A DNA stretch of 64,000 nt from assembly GCF_004343775.1 (NCBI RefSeq), contig NZ_PTXL01000005.1:62001-126000 (forward strand). The letters run 5' to 3'. The stretch comes from Burkholderia sp. SRS-46 (GTDB lineage Bacteria > Pseudomonadota > Gammaproteobacteria > Burkholderiales > Burkholderiaceae). Below, piece by piece: positions 49,563 to 59,528 of this stretch (positions are counted from its first letter, which is position 1; every line of letters begins with the position of its first letter). A model generated the notes under the pieces. The model did no database searches, was not told where the DNA came from, and saw nothing but the letters and a program-made list of their open reading frames with translations. The position numbers and the translations under genes were made by a program.

Positions 49563-50768
49563 TCAATCGCCGGACTGCGGCCGCCGGATCAGCAGCAGCG
49601 CGGCCGCGGCGGCCACCAGCGTGACGGGGATGCTCGCGCCGATCACGACCGGCGCGCTGCGGCCCATCGCGAGCAGTTGCGCGGCGGCGAGCGGCCCGAC
49701 CACGGAGCCGAGCCGGCCGACCGCCACCGCCGTGCCGACGCCGGTGCCGCGCATCGCGGTCGGGTAGTAGATCGCGGCGAGCGCGTAGAGCACCGACTGG
49801 CCGCCGATCACGAACATGCCGGCCGCGAACGCGGCCGCCGCGAGCGACGCGAAGCCCGGCGCGGCCGCGAGCGCGGCGAGCGACAGCACGATCCCCGCAT
49901 ACATGCCGCCGACCACGCGCGACGCGCGCATCCGGTCCATCGCCGCGCCGATGCCGAGCGCGCCGAGCCCGCCGCCGACGTTGAAACAGATCTGCACGAG
50001 GCCGACATGCGCGCGGTCCAGCCCGCGCGCCGCCATCAGCGACGGCAGCCAGTTCAGCAGGAAATACAGGACGATCAGCGTGCAGAAGTAGCTGATCCAC
50101 AGTTCGAGCGTGGACAGCGTGCGGCCGCCGCCGAACAGCGTGTGCGCGACGCTCGCGCGGGCCGCGTCGCTGCCGGCGACGTCGAGATACGCGCGCGACT
50201 CGGGCAGCATGCCGATCAGCAGCGGCACGAGCAGCAGCGGCCCCGCGCCGCCGACGTAGAAGATGTGGCGCCACTCGGTGTCGCCCGCGAGCAGCACGCC
50301 GATCAGCGACGCGATCACGCCGCCGAACGGAATCCCGCAATACATCGCCGCCACCGCGCTGCTGCGCGCACGCGGCTCGACCGCCTCGGACGACAGCGCG
50401 ATCAGGTTCGGCATCGCGCCGCCGAGCCCGATGCCGGTCAGCACGCGCACCACCACCAGCATCGCGAAGCCCGACACCTGCGCGGTGGCGATCGACAGCA
50501 GTCCGAACAGCACGACCGATGCGATCAGCACGCGCTTGCGGCCGAACCGGTCGGCAAGGCGCCCGCCGAGCATCGCGCCGGGCAGCAGGCCGAAGGTGCC
50601 CGCGCTGAACGCGAGCCCCATCTGCGACACCGTGAGCCCGAATTCGCGCGCCATGCGCGGCGCGGCGACGCCGACCGATTGCAGGTCGAGCCCTTCGAGC
50701 AGGGCGATCGCGAAGCACAGCGCGAGCGTGGTCGCGACGGCCGGCTTCTCGGCTACGTAGGTGTTCAT
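49563..50768 (-). CDS. MFS transporter, aromatic acid:H+ symporter (AAHS) family
   Basis: A 401-residue carrier with 12 helices. AAHS-type motifs are D-L-Q-S-V-G-V-A-A-P near residues 28-37, G-x-L-A-D-R-F-G-R-K-R-V-L near 69-81 and G-I-G-L-G-G-A-M-P-N near 111-120. PcaK, VanK and related carriers of this family import hydroxybenzoates and hydroxycinnamates. It is the first gene of the MFS-porin-tannase run. An ATCAGG-CAA-CCTGAT palindrome lies 113 bases before its start, nearly identical to that before ech, so it is likely controlled by the MarR protein. Confidence 0.9.
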   Translation of the reverse strand: MNTYVAEKPAVATTLALCFAIALLEGLDLQSVGVAAPRMAREFGLTVSQMGLAFSAGTFGLLPGAMLGGRLADRFGRKRVLIASVVLFGLLSIATAQVSGFAMLVVVRVLTGIGLGGAMPNLIALSSEAVEPRARSSAVAAMYCGIPFGGVIASLIGVLLAGDTEWRHIFYVGGAGPLLLVPLLIGMLPESRAYLDVAGSDAARASVAHTLFGGGRTLSTLELWISYFCTLIVLYFLLNWLPSLMAARGLDRAHVGLVQICFNVGGGLGALGIGAAMDRMRASRVVGGMYAGIVLSLAALAAAPGFASLAAAAFAAGMFVIGGQSVLYALAAIYYPTAMRGTGVGTAVAVGRLGSVVGPLAAAQLLAMGRSAPVVIGASIPVTLVAAAAALLLIRRPQSGD

Positions 50769-50880
50769 CTCGTCTCGTCTCCTCTTCTCATCCGTCGATC
50801 AGCGTGGGCGCTGATCCCGCGCGCCCGCCGCCGGCCAGAGGCGGACGAGCGCGCTGTCTCCCGGTGGATCGGTCGTCTTT

Positions 50881-50895
50881 ATCAGGCAACCTGAT
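50881..50895. promoter_or_regulatory. MarR-type operator 2 (before the MFS gene)
   Basis: ATCAGG-CAA-CCTGAT, six-base arms with a three-base spacer. It differs from the core of the operator before ech (55251-55265) at only one base. It lies between the end of fcs and the start of the MFS gene, so it should control the MFS-porin-tannase unit. Confidence 0.75.
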
Positions 50896-50906
50896 TCTCT
50901 GGCCGT

Positions 50907-50938
50907 AAAAAAGCCGGCCGATGCGTCTGCCGGCCGGC
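50907..50938 (-). terminator. Terminator after fcs
   Basis: GCCGGCC (50913-50919) pairs with GGCCGGC (50932-50938). AAAAAA at 50907-50912 reads as U-run after the hairpin on the minus strand. It lies just after the fcs stop, separating the ech-vdh-fcs unit from the MFS unit. Confidence 0.8.
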
Positions 50939-50944
50939 CGATGC

Positions 50945-52840
50945 CTACGCGCGGATCACATCGGGATCGCGGCGCGCTGGATCGTAGAGCGCGTCGATCG
51001 CCGCCGCGCGATGCTGCTGCACGGCCGCCTGGTTCAGCGAGCCCTTGTCGGTTGCTTCGCCGAGATCCAGCGACGGCGGCGTCTCCATCACGCGAATGCG
51101 CGCCACGAACGTCGAGCTGCCGCTCGCGCCGCGATTGAGCCGTTCGAGCCAGCCGGCGAACACCGCGCGCACGGCCGGCGTGCGCAGCACGTCCGCCGCC
51201 GGCGCGTCGCCGCCGAGCCCGGCCAGCGCGCGGCAGGCGTCGAGACGCGGAAACACCAGCAGGCCGATGTCGTCGCGGTTGATCCCGGTCACGACCACGT
51301 CCTGCACATACGGCGCGCCGCTCGACACCGCATTCGCGCGCAGCGGCCCGACGCTGACGAACGTGCCGGTGCTCAGCTTGAAATCCTCGGTCAGCCGCCC
51401 GTCGAACTGCAGGCCGAGTTCCGGCCGCGCCGGATCGGCGAACGCGGCCGCGTCGCCGCTGCGGTAATAGCCTTCGTCGTCGAACACGTCGCGCGGGTCG
51501 ACCTCCGCGTGCCAGTAGCCGCGCATCACGTTCGGCCCCTTGAAGCGCAGTTCGAGCTTGCCGCCGCACGGCGCGAGCTTCACGTCGCAGCCGGGCGCGG
51601 GCAGGCCGATATAGCCCGAGCGCATCAGCGGGCCGGTCGTGAACAGGCACGACGGCGACGTTTCCGTCATCCCGAGGCCCGCCATGATCCGGATGCGCTC
51701 GCCGCAATGCGCTTCGGTCACGCGATCGAGCCGGTCCCACGCGGCTTGCGACAGCCCCGCGCCGCCGAAGAAATACAGCTTCACGCGCGAGAAGAACGTG
51801 TCGCGCAGCGCGGCGTCGCGTTCGAGCGCGGCGGTCAGCTCTTCCCAGCCCTTCGGCACGTTGAAGTAGATCGTCGGCGCGATCTCGCGCAGGTTGCGCA
51901 CGGTCTCGTCGAAGCGGCCCGGCACCGGGCGGCCGTCGTCGAGGTACAGCGTGCCGCCGTTGTACAGCGCGATGCCGAGGTTGTGGCTGCCGCCGAAGGT
52001 GTGATTCCACGGCAGCCAGTCGACCAGCACCGGCGGCTCGCGCGTCAGCTCCGGCATGGTCTGGCGCAGCATCTGCTGGTTGCTGCACAGCATCCGGTGC
52101 GTGGTCGGCACGGCCTTCGGCTGCTTCGTCGAGCCGGACGTGAACAGGATCTTCGCGAGATGGTCCGGGCCGATCGTCGCGTGGATCGCGTCGATCGTGC
52201 GCGGCACGGTGCCGAGCAGGCGCGCGAACGGCACGGCGTCGCGCGCGGTGCGTGCCGCCCCCGCGTCGCCGCCCTGCGCGACGATCAGCGTCGCATCGGC
52301 CGGCAGCGCCGCGTCGAGCGCGCGGGCGAATGCATCGCCGTCGGCGACGAACACCGCGCCCGGCCGCAGCACGCCGAGCGTATGGCGCAGCTTGCCGTAG
52401 TCGGTCGACACGAGCGAATACGCGGGCGAGATCGGCGCGAACGGCACGCCGGCCAGCATCGCCGCGAACATCAGCTGCAGGTGTTCGAGATCGTTGCCGG
52501 ACAGCACCGCGAGCGGCCGCTCGGCCGACAGGCCGAGATCGGCAAGGCCCTGCCCGAGCGCGCGGGCGCGCTCGAGCATCTGCGCGTAGGTGATCTCGAT
52601 CCAGCGCCCGTCCGTGCCGCGGCGGGCGGCGAGCACGCGGTCCGGATGCGCGTGCGCACCCTGCACGAGGCAGTCGGTCAGGCGGTCGGGATAGGCGCCG
52701 AGCGGTTCGCGCGCGTGCAATCGCCAGGTGCCGTCGGCGTCGCGCCGGATGTCGGCCGCGCCCTGCGCGACCGCCGCCGCGCGGTAGCGCGACCCGCCGT
52801 CGTGACGATCCGTGGCAGGCGAAGTCATCGATGCGTTCAT
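50945..52840 (-). CDS. fcs: Feruloyl-CoA synthase
   Basis: A 631-residue AMP-forming acyl-CoA synthetase that activates ferulate or p-coumarate with CoA. Adenylation motifs: [12 protein letters not shown] near residues 219-230, G-L-G-M-T-E-T-S-P near 351-359, Y-R-S-G-D near 430, and the late catalytic Lys in T-D-K-G-S-L near 596-601. The length (600 and more) and lack of the usual A8 G-R form agree with bacterial Fcs proteins. It starts ten bases after vdh and is the last gene of the ech-vdh-fcs operon. ATG 52840 has a GAAGGGA five bases upstream. Confidence 0.92.
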   Translation of the reverse strand: MNASMTSPATDRHDGGSRYRAAAVAQGAADIRRDADGTWRLHAREPLGAYPDRLTDCLVQGAHAHPDRVLAARRGTDGRWIEITYAQMLERARALGQGLADLGLSAERPLAVLSGNDLEHLQLMFAAMLAGVPFAPISPAYSLVSTDYGKLRHTLGVLRPGAVFVADGDAFARALDAALPADATLIVAQGGDAGAARTARDAVPFARLLGTVPRTIDAIHATIGPDHLAKILFTSGSTKQPKAVPTTHRMLCSNQQMLRQTMPELTREPPVLVDWLPWNHTFGGSHNLGIALYNGGTLYLDDGRPVPGRFDETVRNLREIAPTIYFNVPKGWEELTAALERDAALRDTFFSRVKLYFFGGAGLSQAAWDRLDRVTEAHCGERIRIMAGLGMTETSPSCLFTTGPLMRSGYIGLPAPGCDVKLAPCGGKLELRFKGPNVMRGYWHAEVDPRDVFDDEGYYRSGDAAAFADPARPELGLQFDGRLTEDFKLSTGTFVSVGPLRANAVSSGAPYVQDVVVTGINRDDIGLLVFPRLDACRALAGLGGDAPAADVLRTPAVRAVFAGWLERLNRGASGSSTFVARIRVMETPPSLDLGEATDKGSLNQAAVQQHRAAAIDALYDPARRDPDVIRA

Positions 52841-52850
52841 CGCATTCCCT

Positions 52851-54299
52851 TCAGATCGGATAGTGACGCGGCGCGGTCTGCACGGTGATCCAGCGCAGCT
52901 CCGTGAACTCGCCGATCGACGCGCGGCTGCCGAAGCGGCCGTAGCCGCTCGCCTTCACGCCGCCGAACGGCATCTGCGCCTCGTCGTGCACGGTGGGGCC
53001 GTTGATGTGGCAGATCCCCGATTCGATCCGCCGCGCGACCGTCATCGCGCGCGCGATGTCGCGGCTGAACACGCTCGCCGACAGGCCAAATTCGCTGTCG
53101 TTCGCGAGCGCGACGGCGTCGTCGTCGCTGTCCGCGCGCAGGATCGCGACAACCGGCGCGAACGATTCCTCGCGGTACAGCCGCATGTCGGGCGTCACGC
53201 CGTCGACGATCGCGGGCTGCATCACCGCGCCGTCGACCCGGCAGCCGAGCGGCAGGCGCGCGCCGAGCAAACGCGCATCGTCGACGAGCGACGCCGCGCG
53301 CGCGGCCGCCGCCGCGTCGACCATCGTGCCGAGCGCATGGCCGGCCAGCGGGTCGCCCGCGACCAGCGTGCGCGCCTTCGCGACGAGCCGCTCGACGAGC
53401 GCATCCGCGATCGATCGCGCGGCGATCACGCGTTCGGTCGACATGCAGATCTGCCCCTGGTTGAAGAATGCGCCGAATGCGATCGCGTCGACCGCGGCGT
53501 CGAGATCCGCGTCGTCGAGCACGAGCACCGGCGCCTTGCCGCCGAGTTCGAGCAGCACCGGTTTCAGGTGCGCCGCCGCGTGGCGCGCGATGATGCGCCC
53601 GACGTGCGTCGAGCCGGTGAAATTGATCCGCTTCACGTGCGGATGCGCGATCAGCCGCTCGACGAGTGCCGGCGCGTCGGCCGCCGCGTGCGCGACCACG
53701 TTGACGACGCCCGCGCCGAGCCCCGCGTCGTGCAGCACCGCGCCGATCAGCGCATGCACGCCGGGGCACGATTCCGACGCCTTCAGCACGACCGTGTTGC
53801 CGCATGCGAGCGGCATCGCGAGCGCGCGGGTGCCGAGGATCACCGGCGCGTTCCACGGCGCGATGCCGAGCACGACGCCGCACGGCACGCGCATCGCGAG
53901 CGCGAGATTGCCGGGCACGTCGGACGGGATCACGTCGCCGTCGATCTGCGTGGTCATCGCGGCCGCCTCGCGCAGCATGTTCGCCGCGAGCGTCACGTTG
54001 AAGCCGATCCAGCCCGGCGTCGCGCCGGTTTCCGCGACGCCCGTCGCGACGAATTCGTCGAGGCGCGCGTCCATCAGGTCGGCCGCCTTCAGCAGCCGGC
54101 GGCGGCGCTCGGTCGGCGCGAGCGCCGCCCACGCGGGAAACGCGCGGTGCGCGGCATCGACCGCCGCGTCGACGTCGGCGGCGCCCGCGGCCGGCGCGCG
54201 CGACGCGAGCGCGCCCGTCGCCGGGTTGAAGCGGTCGAAAGTTCGGCCGTCGTGCGCCGCGCACCACTCGCCGCCGATCAGCATCCGTCTGTCTGTCAT
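52851..54299 (-). CDS. vdh: Vanillin dehydrogenase (aldehyde dehydrogenase family)
   Basis: A 482-residue NAD(P)-dependent aldehyde dehydrogenase. Motifs: I-A-P-W-N-A-P near residues 148-154, F-T-G-S-T-H-V-G near 224-231, L-E-L-G-G-K-A-P near 248-255 with the general base Glu, and N-Q-G-Q-I-C-M-S near 278-285 with the catalytic Cys. By context it oxidises vanillin or 4-hydroxybenzaldehyde, products of Ech, to vanillate or 4-hydroxybenzoate. It lies between ech (44 bases) and fcs (10 bases). ATG 54299 has AGGAGA five bases upstream. Confidence 0.9.
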   Translation of the reverse strand: MTDRRMLIGGEWCAAHDGRTFDRFNPATGALASRAPAAGAADVDAAVDAAHRAFPAWAALAPTERRRRLLKAADLMDARLDEFVATGVAETGATPGWIGFNVTLAANMLREAAAMTTQIDGDVIPSDVPGNLALAMRVPCGVVLGIAPWNAPVILGTRALAMPLACGNTVVLKASESCPGVHALIGAVLHDAGLGAGVVNVVAHAAADAPALVERLIAHPHVKRINFTGSTHVGRIIARHAAAHLKPVLLELGGKAPVLVLDDADLDAAVDAIAFGAFFNQGQICMSTERVIAARSIADALVERLVAKARTLVAGDPLAGHALGTMVDAAAAARAASLVDDARLLGARLPLGCRVDGAVMQPAIVDGVTPDMRLYREESFAPVVAILRADSDDDAVALANDSEFGLSASVFSRDIARAMTVARRIESGICHINGPTVHDEAQMPFGGVKASGYGRFGSRASIGEFTELRWITVQTAPRHYPI

Positions 54300-54343
54300 C
54301 GTTGTCTCCTGTCAGCGTGCGCCCGCTGCGCGGGCGCGCCGCA

Positions 54344-55174
54344 TTACCGCTTGTACGCCTGCAGGCCGGGCTTGATCGCCTTGTCGTCGAGGAATTGCTT
54401 CAGTCCCTGTTCGCGGCCCTGCTCCGGATCGCGCAATTGCGCCTGGTCGAGCTTCGCGTACAGGTAATCCTCGCACTGTTCCCACGTCAGTTCACGCGAG
54501 CGCTTGAAGCCGTGCTTCGCCGCGCGCAACACGACCGGGTTCTTGTCGATCAGGCGCGCGGCGAGCGCGATCGTCGCGTCGCGCAGCTCCGCGAGCGGCA
54601 CGCTGCGGTTCACGAGGCCCATGTCCGCGGCCTCGACGCCGGTGAACGTGTCGCCGGTCATGATGTAGTGCAGCGCGCGGCGATGCCCGACGGTATCCGC
54701 CATCGCCTTGCTGACGAGGTTGCCGGGCGGGATGCCCCAGTTGATCTCGGACAGGCCGAACACCGCCTCGTCGGCCGCGATCGCGAGATCGCACGCGACC
54801 AGCGGCGAGAAACCGCCGCCGAAACACCAGCCGTTCACCATCGCGATCGTCGGCTTGCCGTACATCCGCAAGCGCCGCCACTGCCATTCCGACGCGTCGC
54901 GCCGCACTTTTTCCTGCAGCGCGTCCGGGCCGCCGTCGATTTCCCGGAAGTACTCCTTCAGATCCATGCCGGCCGTCCACGCGGCGCCCGCGCCGGTCAG
55001 CACGAGCACCTTCGCTTCTTCGTCGAACTCGATCGCGTCGAGCACCTGCAGCATCTCCCGGTTGAGCGTCGGGCTCATCGCGTTGCGCTTCTCCGGACGG
55101 TTCAGCAACACCCACGCGATGCCTGCCTCCACGTTGACCTCGACGGTCTGCCAGCGGTTGTCGTACTTGCTCAT
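54344..55174 (-). CDS. ech: p-Hydroxycinnamoyl-CoA hydratase/lyase (feruloyl-CoA hydratase/lyase)
   Basis: A 276-residue crotonase-fold enzyme that hydrates feruloyl-CoA and cleaves it to vanillin and acetyl-CoA. Length and sequence type match HCHL. Visible: N-R-P-E-K-R-N-A-M-S near residues 25-34, G-A-G-A-A-W-T-A-G-M-D-L near 62-73 (oxyanion), G-W-C-F-G-G-G-F near 113-120 and F-G-L-S-E-I-N-W-G near 139-147 with the catalytic Glu. ATG 55174 is preferred over the frame's earlier starts (to 55279), which cross the operator. It is the first gene of ech-vdh-fcs. Confidence 0.92.
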   Translation of the reverse strand: MSKYDNRWQTVEVNVEAGIAWVLLNRPEKRNAMSPTLNREMLQVLDAIEFDEEAKVLVLTGAGAAWTAGMDLKEYFREIDGGPDALQEKVRRDASEWQWRRLRMYGKPTIAMVNGWCFGGGFSPLVACDLAIAADEAVFGLSEINWGIPPGNLVSKAMADTVGHRRALHYIMTGDTFTGVEAADMGLVNRSVPLAELRDATIALAARLIDKNPVVLRAAKHGFKRSRELTWEQCEDYLYAKLDQAQLRDPEQGREQGLKQFLDDKAIKPGLQAYKR

Positions 55175-55247
55175 GACTGTTCTGTTCCTGTCGTTCGTTC
55201 CAGTGCCGATTCGGTGCGCAGCGCCTCTGCTGCGAACGGCTTCATTT

Positions 55248-55268
55248 AATATCAGGCTACCTGATATT
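55248..55268. promoter_or_regulatory. MarR-type operator 1 (before ech)
   Basis: Perfect nine-base arms AATATCAGG and CCTGATATT with CTA between, 74 bases before the ech ATG and 98 bases after the MarR stop. Its core recurs at 50881-50895. It is the probable binding site of the adjacent MarR-family protein. Confidence 0.8.
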
Positions 55269-55365
55269 GCAAGCGACAAAAACGCCGGTGTAAACCCGGA
55301 TCGGCTGGCCTGCTACGGCCCTCCGGTTCGGGGGAACGACCGGCGGTTTCGTGGGGGCGGCGGGT

Positions 55366-55857
55366 TCAGCCGCGCAGGTTGCGGGCGAACAGTTCGAGCG
55401 CGCGCTGCACGTGCGCGGCGTCGTCGGCGGGGAGATCGCCGAGCATGCGGCTTTCGAGCGGACGCAGCACGGCCTCGCATTCGCGCAGCATCGCCGCGCC
55501 TTCGGCGGTGAGCGTCAGCAGGATCACGCGACCGTGCGACGGATCGGCCTCGCGCGTGACGAAACCGCGGCTCGCCATCACGCTCATCACCTCGTTCGCC
55601 GATTGCGGCGTGATGAACGAACGCTCGGCAAGCTGCGCATTGGACGACGCGCCGCGCGCCTCGAGCACCGACAGTGCCGTGTACTGCGCGAGCGTGATGC
55701 CGAGCGGCGCGAGCGCGTCGCTCATGTGGCGGCGCAGCAGCCGGTCGAGGCTGCCGATCACGTAGGTCAGGCGCTGCGGCGAGCGGGCTTTCGGCTTCTC
55801 GCCGGTCGCGCGGGCAGCGGGCTTCGGATTCGCGTGCTTGGTCGGTGCGGGGCTCAT
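55366..55857 (-). CDS. MarR-family repressor of the ferulate genes (FerR/HcaR-like)
   Basis: A 163-residue MarR-type regulator with a basic N-terminal tail (residues 1-28), dimerisation helices, and a winged helix at about 60-110 (A-Q-L-A-E-R-S-F-I-T-P-Q-S-A-N-E-V-M, then D-P-S-H-G-R-V-I-L-L-T-L-T). MarR proteins in this context bind hydroxycinnamoyl-CoA and release the operator. It lies upstream of ech on the same strand, and the two near-identical palindromes it likely binds head both transport and catabolic units. Its own start has no such palindrome nearby. Confidence 0.88.
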   Translation of the reverse strand: MSPAPTKHANPKPAARATGEKPKARSPQRLTYVIGSLDRLLRRHMSDALAPLGITLAQYTALSVLEARGASSNAQLAERSFITPQSANEVMSVMASRGFVTREADPSHGRVILLTLTAEGAAMLRECEAVLRPLESRMLGDLPADDAAHVQRALELFARNLRG

Positions 55858-55914
55858 AAAGCGGGCTGGAGGACGTTGCGGGCCATCTTACCAGCCCGCC
55901 CGCGCGACGCGTGT

Positions 55915-56823
55915 TCAGCCGCGCGCGGCCCGCCCGAGTGCAAAACGCGCGGTCTTCCCGCCCGCATACCGCGTCTGCGCGACGAACACGCCGCCGGCGT
56001 GCGCGTCGTTCGACAGCGCGGCGTCATCCAGCCCGACGCGTGCGCTCGTCACGTACAGACGTCCGTTCGCATCGAGCGTCACGCAGCTCGGCTGCGCGGT
56101 CGGCACGGCGATGCGATCCGTCTCGACGCCGTCCGGCCCGTAGCGGACGACCCGCCCCGCGCCCCACTGCGCATTCCACAAGCCGCCGTCGCGATCGACC
56201 GTCGAGCCGTCCGGTTCGCCGTCCGCATCGGTCAGACGCGCGAACGGCCGCACGCGATCGACGTCGCCGTCCGCGCGGTAGTCGCAAGCGAGAATTTCGC
56301 GCGACGGCGAATCGCAGAAGACCATCGTCGAACCGTCCGGCGAAAACGCGATGCTGTTCGCGATCGCCGCCGGCGGCAGCGCGAGCCGCTCGAGCGTCAG
56401 GTCCGGATTGAGCCGATAGAAGCCGCCGATCGCGCGCGGCGCGCCGTCGCTTTCATCCTTCATTCCGAATACGAACGCGCCATGCGGATCGCAGCGGCCG
56501 TCGTTGAGCCGCGTCGGCGCGCCGGGCTCGACGTCGACGACGTGCGTGAAGGCTGCCGTGCGCAGATCGAACAACGCGAGCTGCGTCGCGAGCCCGACCA
56601 GCAGCACGTCCGGCTCGCCGGTCAGCGCGAAGCACGCGAGCCGCTCGGGCATCGCCCAGCTCGTTGCGTCGGTGCCGTCCGCGCGGCATCGCCACAGCCG
56701 CGCGCCTTCGATGTCGACCCAGTAGAGCGCGTCGCGCGCGTCGCACCACGTCGCGCCTTCGCCGAGCGTATTGCGGCTGTCCACCAGCAGCGTCGCCGAC
56801 GCCGCCTGAATCTGCTGTTGCAT
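55915..56823 (-). CDS. SMP-30/gluconolactonase-family protein, probable L-arabinolactonase
   Basis: A 302-residue six-bladed beta-propeller lactonase: L-G-E-G-A-T-W near residues 19-25 with the metal Glu, N-D-G-R-C-D-P near 105-111, N-S-I-A-F-S-P-D-G near 154-162 and D-G-E-P-D-G near 202-207 holding the other metal ligands. In the oxidative L-arabinose pathway it would open L-arabino-gamma-lactone to L-arabonate. It is the last gene of the minus-strand arabinose cluster, 62 bases after the AraH-type permease. The substrate assignment is by context; the family also includes gluconolactonases. Confidence 0.85.
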   Translation of the reverse strand: MQQQIQAASATLLVDSRNTLGEGATWCDARDALYWVDIEGARLWRCRADGTDATSWAMPERLACFALTGEPDVLLVGLATQLALFDLRTAAFTHVVDVEPGAPTRLNDGRCDPHGAFVFGMKDESDGAPRAIGGFYRLNPDLTLERLALPPAAIANSIAFSPDGSTMVFCDSPSREILACDYRADGDVDRVRPFARLTDADGEPDGSTVDRDGGLWNAQWGAGRVVRYGPDGVETDRIAVPTAQPSCVTLDANGRLYVTSARVGLDDAALSNDAHAGGVFVAQTRYAGGKTARFALGRAARG

Positions 56824-56885
56824 GCTGTCTCCGGAATGTCTGCGTGGATGCGCGCGCAGCCTCGCGACAGACTCCGTCCCCGCCG

Positions 56886-57905
56886 TCAGATCCGCATCGC
56901 GCGCCGCTGATTGCGACGATACTGGTCGAACAGCACGGCGAGCAACAGAATCCCGCCGCGTATCAGATATTGGTAAAACGTCGGCACGTTCAGCAGGCTC
57001 ATCGCGTCCTGCACCGCGCCCATGATCAGCACGCCCACCAGCACGCCGGAGATCGTCGCGACGCCGCCCGTCAGCGACACGCCGCCGAGCACGCACGCGG
57101 AGATCACGCCGAGCTCGAGGCCGACCGACGTCTTCGGGTCGCCGAGGCTCATCCGCGACGCGAGCATCACGCCGGCGAAGCCGGTCACGAGCCCCTGCAG
57201 CACGAACACGGCGATCTTGATGCGCATCACCGGCAGCCCCGCGAGCAGCGCCGCCTCGCCGTTGCCGCCCACCGCCAGCACGTTCTTGCCGAACACCGTC
57301 TTGCGCAGCAGGAAGCCGAATACGACGAAACCGACGATGTTGCTCCAGATCGGATACGAGATGCCGAGGAACGCCCCCGAGCCGAGCGCGAAGAAGCGCT
57401 CCTCGGAGATCATCACCGCGTCGCCGTTCGACGTGATGAACGCGAGCCCGCGCACGACCTCCATCATCGCGAGCGTGACGATCAGCGAATTGATCCGCCA
57501 GCGCGCGATCAGCACGCCGTTGACGAGCCCGACCGCGCCGCCCGCCAGCACGCCGGCCGCCGTGCCGAGCAGCACGCTGTGGGTCGCGGTGATCAGCGTC
57601 GACGCGACCACGCCCGAGAACGCGACGATCGACGCCACCGACAGGTCGACCTCGCCGAGCGCGAGCACGAACATCATCGTCACCGCGATCGAGCCGATCA
57701 GCGTGACCGACAGCAGCAGGCCCTGGATGTTGCGCGGCGTGAGGAAGTCCGGCACGGTCAGCGACAGCGTCGCGAACAGCACGACGCACACCATCACGAT
57801 GCCGGAGCGGTTGATCAGGTTCCACGCGGCGCCGCGCGGCCGGTTGGCCGTCGTGCTCGCGTCGGGGGAAGAGGAAGTGCCTTGAGGTTGCATGGTGTCG
57901 CTCAT
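56886..57905 (-). CDS. araH: ABC transporter permease, AraH-type
   Basis: A 339-residue sugar ABC permease of the RbsC/AraH family with about ten membrane helices and the family block G-E-V-D-L-S-V-A-S-I-V-A-F-S-G near residues 88-102, and G-G-V-S-L-T-G-G near 278-285. It forms the membrane channel for the ATPase encoded immediately upstream (64 bases). The best match by context is L-arabinose import; ribose or other pentoses are possible. Confidence 0.88.
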   Translation of the reverse strand: MSDTMQPQGTSSSPDASTTANRPRGAAWNLINRSGIVMVCVVLFATLSLTVPDFLTPRNIQGLLLSVTLIGSIAVTMMFVLALGEVDLSVASIVAFSGVVASTLITATHSVLLGTAAGVLAGGAVGLVNGVLIARWRINSLIVTLAMMEVVRGLAFITSNGDAVMISEERFFALGSGAFLGISYPIWSNIVGFVVFGFLLRKTVFGKNVLAVGGNGEAALLAGLPVMRIKIAVFVLQGLVTGFAGVMLASRMSLGDPKTSVGLELGVISACVLGGVSLTGGVATISGVLVGVLIMGAVQDAMSLLNVPTFYQYLIRGGILLLAVLFDQYRRNQRRAMRI

Positions 57906-57969
57906 GTCGTGTGCGTCGTTCCGGTTGCGTTTCGCGTGCCCTGGGGCCCGTTCTTGCTCATGGCGGGCC

Positions 57970-59511
57970 CTAGCGCGGCAGCGCGAGCCTGATCAGCGCA
58001 TCGGGGCTGGCCTGCGCCTTCGTCACGCAGCCCGCGATCCGCCCTTCCTTCATCACGATGATCCGGTCCGACACGCCGATCACCTCGGCGAGGTCGCTCG
58101 ACACGAGGATCACCGTGCGGCCCGCTTCCGCGAGTTCGTAGAACAGGTCGTAGATGGCCGCGCGCGCGCCGACGTCGATGCCGCGCGTCGGCTCGTCCAT
58201 CAGGAACACGTCGATGCGTTCGGCGAGCCAGCGCGCGAGCACCACCTTCTGCTGGTTGCCGCCCGACAGCGCGCCGATCGGCGTGTCGCCGTCGCGGGTC
58301 TTGATCGCGAGCCGCTCGATGTAGCGCTGCGCGAGTTCGCGTTCGCGCCGCGGCGCGAGCAGCATCCGCGCCGGGCTGAAATGCCGGCGCGCGCTGATGT
58401 TCAGGTTGTCGGCCACCGACGCGATCGCGACGATGCCTTCCTGCTTGCGGTCTTCCGGGCACAGCGCGATGCCGGCGCGCACCGCGTCGCGCGGGCTCGC
58501 GAACGCGACGCGCCGCCCGTGCAGCGCGACGTGGCCCGCGCTCGGGCGCGTCGCGCCGGCCAGCAGCTTCATCAGCTCCGAGCGCCCCGCGCCGACGAGC
58601 CCGAAGAAGCCGACGATCTCGCCGCGGCACGCGCTGAACGACACGGGCTCGGCGAGCCCCGGCCCGGCCAGCCCTTTCGCCTCGATCAGCACGTCGCCGG
58701 CCGCGCGCGGCCGGTAGCCGTACACGTCCGCGATCGGGCGGCCGACCATGCAGCCGATCAGCCGGTTGCGGTCGAGATCGGCGACCGATTCGAAGGTCTC
58801 GATGCGGCGGCCGTCGCGAAACACCGTCACGCGGTCGCACAGTTCGCCCACCTCCTCCATCCGGTGCGTGACGTAGATGATCGCGCGGCCGTCGGCGCGC
58901 AGCGCGTGGATGATGCGGAACAGCTGCGCGGTCTCGCGCGCGGACAGCGAGCTGGTCGGCTCGTCGAATGCGATCACGCGCGCATCGCGCATCAGCGCCT
59001 TGCCGATCTCGATCATCTGCCGCTGCCCGATCGACAGGTGCTTGACCGGCGTGTGCGGGTCGATCCGCTCACCGAGCCGCTCGAGTTCGCGCATCGCGCG
59101 CGCCGCCAGCGTGCGCGCGTCGACCACGCCGAGTCGGCTCGGCAACTGCCCGAGCATCAGGTTTTCCGCGACCGTCAGCTCGGGCACCAGATGCAGCTCC
59201 TGGTAGATGATCGCGATGCCCGCCTCCAGCGCCGCGCGCGTCGACGCGAAGCGCCGCGCGACACCGTTCAGCGTCAGCGTGCCGGCCTGCGGCTGGTTCA
59301 CGCCGGACAGCACCTTCAGCAGCGTCGACTTGCCCGCGCCGTTCTCGCCCATCAGCCCGTGCACCTCGCCCGCGCGCACCGCCAGCGACACCGCGTCGAG
59401 CGCACGCACGCCCGGGAAGCTCACGGTGATGCCGTCGAGCGCGAGCAGCGCGTCGGCCGCGCGCCCGGGCGCCGTGGCGGCGCCCGTCTGCGTGATCGTG
59501 TCTGTCGTCAT
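57970..59511 (-). CDS. araG: Sugar ABC transporter ATPase with two nucleotide-binding domains, AraG-type
   Basis: A 513-residue ATPase with two ABC domains, as in AraG/RbsA/XylG. The first has Walker [10 protein letters not shown] near residues 55-63, signature L-S-I-G-Q-R-Q near 159-165 and Walker B V-I-A-F-D-E-P near 181-187. The second has a degenerate Walker A (G-L-V-G-A-G-R-S-E near 306-314) and a good signature L-S-G-G-N-Q-Q-K near 417-424, usual for the family. It drives the importer with AraH and the AraF-type binding protein. ATG 59511 lies 17 bases after the binding-protein stop. Confidence 0.92.
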   Translation of the reverse strand: MTTDTITQTGAATAPGRAADALLALDGITVSFPGVRALDAVSLAVRAGEVHGLMGENGAGKSTLLKVLSGVNQPQAGTLTLNGVARRFASTRAALEAGIAIIYQELHLVPELTVAENLMLGQLPSRLGVVDARTLAARAMRELERLGERIDPHTPVKHLSIGQRQMIEIGKALMRDARVIAFDEPTSSLSARETAQLFRIIHALRADGRAIIYVTHRMEEVGELCDRVTVFRDGRRIETFESVADLDRNRLIGCMVGRPIADVYGYRPRAAGDVLIEAKGLAGPGLAEPVSFSACRGEIVGFFGLVGAGRSELMKLLAGATRPSAGHVALHGRRVAFASPRDAVRAGIALCPEDRKQEGIVAIASVADNLNISARRHFSPARMLLAPRRERELAQRYIERLAIKTRDGDTPIGALSGGNQQKVVLARWLAERIDVFLMDEPTRGIDVGARAAIYDLFYELAEAGRTVILVSSDLAEVIGVSDRIIVMKEGRIAGCVTKAQASPDALIRLALPR

Positions 59512-59528
59512 CGCGTCCTCGCCGCCGC

